This document shows positions 1-4,591 of a stretch of 7,258 nucleotides of DNA, piece by piece; positions within the stretch are counted from its first letter, which is position 1; every line of letters begins with the position of its first letter. Below the pieces are notes generated by a model. The model was not told the origin of the DNA. It saw nothing but the letters and a program-made list of their open reading frames with translations, and did no database searches. A program made the position numbers and the translations under genes. Source of the DNA: Anaerolineae bacterium (GTDB lineage Bacteria > Chloroflexota > Anaerolineae > Aggregatilineales > Phototrophicaceae); NCBI GenBank assembly GCA_019912905.1, contig JAIOHO010000718.1, forward strand, positions 1-7,258. Direction: 5' to 3'.

Positions 1-1
1 C

Positions 2-430
2 CTGTATGCCGACCAGGAATTATCGTTCAAGGACCTGCTGGCGCACCTGGTCACCTATGAAGTCTACGCCGTCGAAGCGGTGGACGCCTGGCAGCAGGGC
101 GAAAAACACTGGATCACTGAGGCTATGCGCGACCCGATCCGCAGCCGCGACATCCATTATGGCGGGATCGCGGTCCGCCGCCCGCTGACTCTGCCGCAGA
201 TGCTGGAAGAATGGGAAATGACTCAGGCGCGCCTGCGGGAGACGATCGCCGCCCTCAGCGACGACGCCTGGATTAGCCCGGCCCGCTTTCCGACCCCGGA
301 GCCGATGGACCTCGGTGGGATGCTGGAGGTCATCCTGGTCGCCCCCCCGCGCCCGATGTACCGCCACCTGCCGGTCCATATCCCGGATTCGGCTGATTAT
401 ATCCGCTGGCTGCGGCGCATCCGCGTGTAG
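2..430 (+). CDS. DinB/ClbS-like four-helix protein, C-terminal part (5' end outside window)
   Basis: The reading frame is open from the left edge to a TAG stop, giving 142 visible residues, so the true start lies upstream. The visible part begins with FKDLLAHLVTYE (residues 9-20), which resembles the helix carrying the first metal-binding His of DinB-like and ClbS/DfsB-like proteins. Near the end, the motif YRHLPVHIPD (120-129) places two His four residues apart (His122, His126), where DinB-fold proteins often have their second and third ligands. Together with His15 these could form the usual three-His metal site. Members of this superfamily include thiol-dependent transferases and the colibactin-resistance hydrolase ClbS, but the substrate cannot be read from this fragment. 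A GTG at 80 is an internal codon: the sequence before it continues the same helical domain in frame. The gene ends 7 bp from the stop of the convergent sortase gene, with no room for a separate terminator. The superfamily call is moderate, and the function is unknown. Confidence 0.6.
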   Translation: MYADQELSFKDLLAHLVTYEVYAVEAVDAWQQGEKHWITEAMRDPIRSRDIHYGGIAVRRPLTLPQMLEEWEMTQARLRETIAALSDDAWISPARFPTPEPMDLGGMLEVILVAPPRPMYRHLPVHIPDSADYIRWLRRIRV

Positions 431-437
431 AGGCGAG

Positions 438-1076
438 TCAGGCCACCCGTTCGGCAATGACCACGTAGCGGGTAGCATACGTGTCCTTGAGGAAGTCGTA
501 GTTCGAGCAGGTGATGAGCGTGAGCTGTTCAGACTGCGACGGATAGAGCACGGCCAGGTCGTCGGGCGCGGTTTCGAATTTCTGAGTAACCTGATAGGTG
601 CGTTCTTCCCCGGCCTGCGACAGCGTAACCGGGTCGCCAATATTCAGGCTGTTCAGACGGGCGAAAATACCCGCCCGCCCGTCGGCCATCTCGACGTGTC
701 CGGCCAGCACGATATTGCCCGGCACATTTAGCCAGGCCGTGCCCTGCAAATGTCCGATGCTGAATCCCAACTCCGCGACATCCCAACTGGTGCCGTTCAG
801 GTAGGCTTCGATCACGCTGCTGGCGATGCCCGCCGTCGGCGCATAGAATCTGGCTCCCTGGGTGATTTCGGCGGCGATCTGCGGCGCAGCGCTGGGAGTA
901 ATAGCCGGGGCCGCAAGCAGCGGGCTTCCGGTAGGTTCGACGGTTGGGGTGACTGCGATGCTTGTTTGCGGCGCGAACAGGCCGCTGTCATAGGCCAGAT
1001 AGCCGATGCCTGCCACCAGGCCCAGCACGATCACGATCAGGAAGGTGGCTCCGCCGCCGCGCTGCTGCCGATACAT
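438..1076 (-). CDS. Membrane-anchored sortase-family transpeptidase
   Basis: This 212-residue protein has one N-terminal membrane helix (about 11-29) after a short basic tail, a Pro/Thr/Ser/Ala-rich stalk (about 40-66), and a sortase beta-barrel (about 75-210). The catalytic triad is visible: His127 in IVLAGHVEM, Cys190 in LTLITCSNYDF and Arg203 in YATRYVVIAE. Sortases cleave a C-terminal sorting signal and join the protein to a cell-surface nucleophile, or polymerise pilins. This one should act outside the membrane, held by its N-terminal anchor. The HLQGTAWLNVPGNIVLAGH region resembles sortases of the class D/E/F group, but the class cannot be fixed without alignment. No substrate with a sorting signal and no second sortase lies in the window, so it is an orphan here. 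The ATG is supported by an AGGTGA Shine-Dalgarno (plus-strand 1085-1090) lying inside the end of the TPR gene, 8 nt from the start. It is the last gene of a three-gene operon. Confidence 0.9.
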   Translation of the reverse strand: MYRQQRGGGATFLIVIVLGLVAGIGYLAYDSGLFAPQTSIAVTPTVEPTGSPLLAAPAITPSAAPQIAAEITQGARFYAPTAGIASSVIEAYLNGTSWDVAELGFSIGHLQGTAWLNVPGNIVLAGHVEMADGRAGIFARLNSLNIGDPVTLSQAGEERTYQVTQKFETAPDDLAVLYPSQSEQLTLITCSNYDFLKDTYATRYVVIAERVA

Positions 1077-1079
1077 CCG

Positions 1080-2006
1080 TTACTTCACCTGGGTAAGCTG
1101 CTGCAAGCTGTGGGCGACCGCCGTTTGCCACTCGGTCATGCCCAGCTCGCCGCACAACTGGTGCGCCAGTTGGAGATGAACCAGCGCACTGGTGTGATCG
1201 CCGGTCGTCAGCAGCACATCGCCCATGCGCGCCAGCACCAGCGCCTCGGCAGTGCGTTTGGCCTGGGCATGCGCCAGGGACAGGGCATGACGATAATAAT
1301 CCAGGGCATTCTGGAAATAGATGCGGGCTTCCGGTGGAGTCTGCGCGGCCCGGCCCAGGTCGCTGTGAATACCGGCCCCGGCGATCAGCCCATCCAGCAT
1401 TTCCTGCTGATCGTTGATGTCGGTGTAGATTGTCAGCGCTTCACCCAGGCATTTCAACGCCTCGATGGGGTTGCCTGCGGACAGAAAGGAATCGGACAGC
1501 TTGCGCAGGCGCGCTGCCAGCCCGCGCTGGTCGCGTAACTGCCGGGCCACGACGATCGACTGGCTGTGATATTCGATGGCCTGTTCCGGCTGGCCGAGAT
1601 CATCATGGACCAGTCCCAGGTTGCTCAGCCAGATCCCCCGCCCGCGCACATCGCCAATTTCGGCGGCAATTTGCAGGGCCGCATGCAGATAGTCGCGCGC
1701 TTCGTCGAAACGGCGCAGTTCACGCAGAATATTGCCCATATTTCCGAGCAGGCCGTCTTCGGTCACGCGGTCGCCATCGGCCCGCACCAGTTGGAGGGCG
1801 CGTTCGAAACAGCGCAGCGCGTCGTGGGGCTGGCCCAGGCGGTTGTACAGCAGCGCCAGATTGCCCAGGTGACGGCCTTCCGCTGCCCGGTCCCCGGCCT
1901 GATGCGCGAGTTGGGCGGCTTCTTTCAGGCAGTCGATGGCTGCGGCGTGGTCGTCGTTTTGCAGCGCGACCCGCAGCCGCCGCTGAAGCTGGACCACGTC
2001 GGTCAT
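1080..2006 (-). CDS. Tetratricopeptide-repeat protein
   Basis: This 308-residue, all-helical protein is built from TPR units at about 44-77, 84-117, 124-157, 164-197 and 253-286, with a more divergent unit near 204-247. Typical spacing and residues are visible, for example LGNLALLYNRLGQPHDALRC and LSNLGLVHDDLGQPEQAIEY. The period is about 40 residues, as in the TPR_12-type repeats of Rapsyn/LGN-like and bacterial regulator proteins. There is no signal peptide, membrane helix or catalytic domain, so it is probably a cytoplasmic scaffold or sensor. The frame is open further upstream (to 2078), but I chose the ATG at 2006. It gives an ATGA overlap with the upstream gene's TGA (2003-2005), and the extra upstream residues are Pro/Gly/His-rich and look like a shadow of the upstream gene. 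It sits between the deazaflavin reductase and the sortase, so translational coupling is likely. Its partner is unknown. Confidence 0.9.
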   Translation of the reverse strand: MTDVVQLQRRLRVALQNDDHAAAIDCLKEAAQLAHQAGDRAAEGRHLGNLALLYNRLGQPHDALRCFERALQLVRADGDRVTEDGLLGNMGNILRELRRFDEARDYLHAALQIAAEIGDVRGRGIWLSNLGLVHDDLGQPEQAIEYHSQSIVVARQLRDQRGLAARLRKLSDSFLSAGNPIEALKCLGEALTIYTDINDQQEMLDGLIAGAGIHSDLGRAAQTPPEARIYFQNALDYYRHALSLAHAQAKRTAEALVLARMGDVLLTTGDHTSALVHLQLAHQLCGELGMTEWQTAVAHSLQQLTQVK

Positions 2007-2632
2007 TTTGCCCGGCCCCGGCTGGCGAAGATGCGCGCCAGGAGGATGAGCGCCAACCCCAGCACCAGCCACATCCATTTCAGATTCGTGTCCACCGCGG
2101 GTGGCCCGACCACCTCGCTGGAGGGGTCCAGCCGCACGATGGTAAACTTGTGTGAGACATCCGGCAGGGTGCGCGAATTGACCGATTGATGATCGCTCAG
2201 ATAGGTCAGGATCGGATCGTAGATGAACGGCGCACGCTTGCGAAACAGGTACAGCACGCGCAGCGCTTCCCCGGCATCTTCCACTACCTGAGCGCGCGCG
2301 CTAAAGGTCTGCCGACCTAAGCGGACTCGCACGACCGGCTGGGCGATCAGGTTGCGATACCAGTTGGGCCGCCGCCCCCAGGCCGACACGACGTAGATTT
2401 TGCTGCCATGCGTGCGGTATTCGATGGCGGTGTGGCGCGGAAGCCCGCTCTGGCGTCCCCACGTGGTCAGCACCATCAGCCGCATGCCGCTCATCAGCCG
2501 CCCCAACCCCGACTGGTAGACCCAGATCGGCAGGCGAATCAGATAGCGCGATAAGCCTTTAGGGTAAGGCAGTCGCTCAGTATTGGCGCTCATGTCAGTC
2601 CCGGTTTTTGCAGTCTCGTTAATCCGTTCCAT
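2003..2632 (-). CDS. Deazaflavin (F420)-dependent nitroreductase-family protein with C-terminal membrane anchor
   Basis: The protein has 209 residues. The central split-barrel domain (about 45-170) has the hallmarks of the Ddn/FGD-type family: LTTWGRQSGLPRHTAIEY (55-72) followed by SAWGRRPNWYRNLIAQP (83-99) and VRVRLG. Ddn-like proteins use reduced F420 to reduce quinones, nitroimidazoles or other hydrophobic acceptors. Related proteins bind other flavins or haem, so the cofactor here is inferred. A hydrophobic helix (about 186-203) followed by RGRAK at the C-terminus predicts a tail anchor with the enzyme domain on the cytoplasmic face, which would suit a membrane quinone or lipid substrate. 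The ATG at 2632 gives the longest form but has only a weak ribosome-binding site. A second ATG at 2593 (residue 14) is preceded by GGGA at 5 nt and starts just before the conserved PYPKG region, so it may be the real start. This is the first gene of the operon with the TPR and sortase genes. Confidence 0.85.
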   Translation of the reverse strand: MERINETAKTGTDMSANTERLPYPKGLSRYLIRLPIWVYQSGLGRLMSGMRLMVLTTWGRQSGLPRHTAIEYRTHGSKIYVVSAWGRRPNWYRNLIAQPVVRVRLGRQTFSARAQVVEDAGEALRVLYLFRKRAPFIYDPILTYLSDHQSVNSRTLPDVSHKFTIVRLDPSSEVVGPPAVDTNLKWMWLVLGLALILLARIFASRGRAK

Positions 2633-2663
2633 AATCCATATACGTCATTATCTATCCCAAGTT

Positions 2664-2676
2664 TTACACGCTGTAA
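2664..2676. promoter_or_regulatory. Small dyad TTACA-CGC-TGTAA, possible operator
   Basis: Two perfect 5-bp arms around a 3-bp centre lie between the divergent genes, within the predicted leader of the minus-strand operon. Many TetR-, GntR- and MarR-type repressors bind dyads of this size. No regulator gene is nearby, and a 5-bp arm can arise by chance, so this is only a candidate. Confidence 0.2.
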
Positions 2677-2722
2677 CCCGGAAGCTGTCCAGACGAAACG
2701 CCTCGCAAGGTCCATCCTGTTA

Positions 2723-2750
2723 AGTATAGTATAGTGAATAGAACTAACAA
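2723..2750 (-). promoter_or_regulatory. Candidate sigma-70-type promoter for the reductase-TPR-sortase operon
   Basis: On the minus strand, TTGTTA (2750-2745) and TATACT (2728-2723) are separated by 16 bp. The matches to the -35 and -10 consensus are 4/6 and 5/6. Transcription would start near 2715 and leave an 80-120 nt leader before the reductase. The tandem GTATAGTATA makes a second TATACT possible at 2733-2728, and gives TATAGT on the plus strand, so the same AT-rich patch could also serve the divergent gene. No good plus-strand -35 is seen. This is a prediction from sequence only. Confidence 0.35.
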
Positions 2751-2767
2751 GCGCATTTCCACCCTGT

Positions 2768-2785
2768 AGGAAAGGTACCCTTTTG
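2768..2785 (+). promoter_or_regulatory. Shine-Dalgarno and TTG start of the endonuclease IV-like gene
   Basis: AGGAAAGG (2768-2775) lies 7 nt before TTG (2783-2785). The frame upstream contains no ATG or GTG before an in-frame TGA at 2735, so TTG is the only sensible start that keeps the first beta-strand (IRFGTVG) of the barrel. Confidence 0.75.
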
Positions 2786-3664
2786 ACCGGTAGCGAACTC
2801 ATTCGTTTTGGGACGGTCGGCGCGCCGCAGACTACCCCTGGCAGCGGCACGGTCGCCGCTATCGAACACATCCGCCAGCTTGGGCTGGATCACCTGGAAA
2901 TCGCCTGGGTGCGCAGCGTGCGCGTCAGCGACCAGACCTGCGCCGAAATCAAGGCGGCGGCGGCTGACCAGGCGGTATCGCTCAGCATCCATGCGCCTTA
3001 CTTCATTAACCTCAACAGCCAGACCGACGAACTCATGGCGAAAAGTGACGAACGGCTGTTGGCCGCCGCGCGCAAGGGCTGCCTGGCGGGGGCGAAGGAT
3101 ATTATCTTCCATCCGGGCAGTTATCACAGCCAGCCGCCGGAGCAGGTTTACGAACGGGCCAGGGACCATCTGCTGGAACTCACGAGTCGGCTGCGGGATG
3201 AAGGCATTAAGGTGACCCTGCGACCGGAGACGATGGGCAAGGGGGCTATGTTCGGCAACCTGGAGGAAGTCGTCCGGCTCAGCCGCGACGTGCCCGGTGT
3301 CGCCCCGTGCATCGACTGGGCGCACCTGCACGCCCGCACCGGCAGCGGCGCGTTCAACAGCTACGACGAATTTGCCGCCGCGCTGGTGACTGTGCGCGAC
3401 CTGCTGGGCGAGGACGGACTGCATCACCTGCATTTTCACATGAGCGGCATCGCCTATACTGCCAAAGGCGAGAAGGAACATCTACCCCTGAACGAGGCCG
3501 ACCTGCGCTACCGCGACCTGCTGCAAGCCTGGGTGGACTTTGGGGTTCAGGGGACGTGCGTCGTCGAAGCGCCGCAGCCGTTCCATACCGCCGATGCGCT
3601 CATGCTTCAGGCGACGTATCGCCGCCTGGTGGACCTGAACGAAGTCGCTAAAGAATCTGGCTGA
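2783..3664 (+). CDS. Endonuclease IV-like / sugar-isomerase-like TIM-barrel protein
   Basis: This 293-residue protein is close in length to Nfo (about 280) and has the AP endonuclease 2 / xylose-isomerase-like barrel. Residues matching the Nfo metal site are His70 (SIHAPYFINL, cf. HDSYLINL), His110 (FHPGSY), Asp178 and His181 (CIDWAHLHAR), His219 (HFHMSG) and Glu262 (VVEAP). Glu149 lies in RPETMGKG, offset by one from the ENTAGQG Glu of E. coli Nfo. The Nfo DRHH segment is replaced by EKEH (230-233). This variant pattern suggests a divergent Nfo-like subfamily rather than classical Nfo. Classical members cleave DNA at abasic sites with a tri-zinc centre, and activity here is inferred. The protein is soluble and has no signal peptide. 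The gene starts with TTG, stands alone on the plus strand, and its 3' end overlaps the convergent ATPase gene by 17 bp. Confidence 0.85.
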   Translation: MTGSELIRFGTVGAPQTTPGSGTVAAIEHIRQLGLDHLEIAWVRSVRVSDQTCAEIKAAAADQAVSLSIHAPYFINLNSQTDELMAKSDERLLAAARKGCLAGAKDIIFHPGSYHSQPPEQVYERARDHLLELTSRLRDEGIKVTLRPETMGKGAMFGNLEEVVRLSRDVPGVAPCIDWAHLHARTGSGAFNSYDEFAAALVTVRDLLGEDGLHHLHFHMSGIAYTAKGEKEHLPLNEADLRYRDLLQAWVDFGVQGTCVVEAPQPFHTADALMLQATYRRLVDLNEVAKESG

Positions 3665-4427
3665 GGAACAGCTTGGTGCGTGGGTGCTGGGCACTCTCGA
3701 AGAAATAGTCCGGCGTGCCCTGCTCGACGATGCGCCCCTGATCGAAAAACAGGACGCGGTCGGCTACTTCGCGCGCGAAGCCCATTTCGTGCGTGACCAC
3801 GATCATGGTCATGCCGCTGTGTGCCAGTTCTTTCATCACGTCCAGCACTTCCTTGATCATCTCCGGGTCGAGCGCGGAGGTCGGCTCGTCGAAGAGCATG
3901 ATCTTGGGTTCCATCGCCAGGGCGCGAGCAATGGCGACGCGCTGCTGCTGGCCGCCGGAGAGCTGGCCGGGATACTTATTGGCCTGTTCGGGGATGCCTA
4001 CGCGTTCCAGAAGCTGCATCGCTTTGGTATCGGCATCATCCCGCGAGCGGCGGCGGACTTTGGTGGGGGCCAGCGTGATGTTTTGCAGGACGGTCAGGTG
4101 CGGAAACAGGTTAAACTGCTGGAACACCATGCCGATTTCGCGCCGGACGGCGGCGATGTTGCGGACGTCATGGCTCAGTTCCATGCCGTCCACGATGATC
4201 TGGCCTTCCTGATGTTCTTCGAGGCGGTTGATGCAGCGGATAAAGGTCGATTTACCCGAACCGGAGGGGCCGATGACGACGACCACTTCCTTGGGGGCGA
4301 CCTCTACGCTGACGTCGCGCAGTACGTGAAATTCGCCGAACCACTTGTTGACGCTGCGGCAGATAATGATCGGCTCATCACCGGCAATTTCCGTTTTGGG
4401 CTTCTCTTCTATTTTCTGGGCGTTCAT
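3648..4427 (-). CDS. aapP: Polar amino-acid ABC importer, ATP-binding subunit
   Basis: This 259-residue ATPase has every expected motif in order: Walker A GPSGSGKST (53-61), Q-loop VFQQFNLFPH (101-110), signature LSGGQQQR (156-163), Walker B IMLFDEP (177-182) and H-loop His213 in VVTHEMGFA. The NLFPHLTV, HEMGFAREVADRV and FFDQGRIVEQG segments are characteristic of the GlnQ/AapP/GltL polar amino-acid group. It would power import through the two permeases encoded upstream, working as a dimer on the cytoplasmic face. The family pairing with AapQ/AapM-like permeases supports the symbol, but substrate specificity cannot be read. The ATG is preceded by AGAGGT (4440-4435) at 7 nt. An N-terminal tail of about 17 residues rich in Lys and Glu precedes the ATPase domain. 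The gene follows aapM after a 164-bp gap, so it may be cotranscribed or have its own promoter. Its 3' end overlaps the convergent TIM-barrel gene. Confidence 0.95.
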   Translation of the reverse strand: MNAQKIEEKPKTEIAGDEPIIICRSVNKWFGEFHVLRDVSVEVAPKEVVVVIGPSGSGKSTFIRCINRLEEHQEGQIIVDGMELSHDVRNIAAVRREIGMVFQQFNLFPHLTVLQNITLAPTKVRRRSRDDADTKAMQLLERVGIPEQANKYPGQLSGGQQQRVAIARALAMEPKIMLFDEPTSALDPEMIKEVLDVMKELAHSGMTMIVVTHEMGFAREVADRVLFFDQGRIVEQGTPDYFFESAQHPRTKLFLSQIL

Positions 4428-4474
4428 CGTTCCGACCTCTATCCCTCAATGTCTATCCATACACCGCTTTCGTA

Positions 4475-4496
4475 AGGGCGATGCCTGCATCACCCT
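4475..4496. repeat. 22-bp imperfect palindrome upstream of aapP
   Basis: The sequence around 4485/4486 reads as an inverted repeat with arms AGGGCGATGC and GCATCACCCT around a CT centre, matching at 9 of 10 positions. In minus-strand RNA the one mismatch becomes a U-G wobble, so the transcript could form a continuous stem with a small loop. It lies 48-69 bp before the aapP start. No run of T follows on the minus strand, so it does not look like an intrinsic terminator. A protein operator, or an RNA stem that processes or stabilises the message between aapM and aapP, are both possible. Confidence 0.4.
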
Positions 4497-4591
4497 GGGC
4501 AAGGCATACGCTGAAGGGTATAAGCACCTTGACCCTAGTGGTTGGCGGATAGATTGTAAGCCTCAGCCATACCCGGCATTTCGGCTTGCTA

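Noticed and set aside
20..640. 206-residue minus-strand frame opposite the DinB-like gene and the sortase 3' end
   Set aside because: The plus-strand DinB-like frame and the sortase both show conserved motifs, while this frame shows none.
750..1538. 262-residue plus-strand frame opposite the sortase and TPR genes
   Set aside because: It runs across two real minus-strand genes, has shadow-like composition and no family resemblance.
2718..2749. Inverted TGTTA / TAACA arms around the candidate -10 boxes
   Set aside because: Arms of 5 bp with a 22-bp spacer in AT-rich DNA are easily found by chance.
4510..4535. AGGGT ... ACCCT short hairpin after aapM as a terminator
   Set aside because: The stem is 5 bp with a 12-nt loop and no T run follows on the minus strand.
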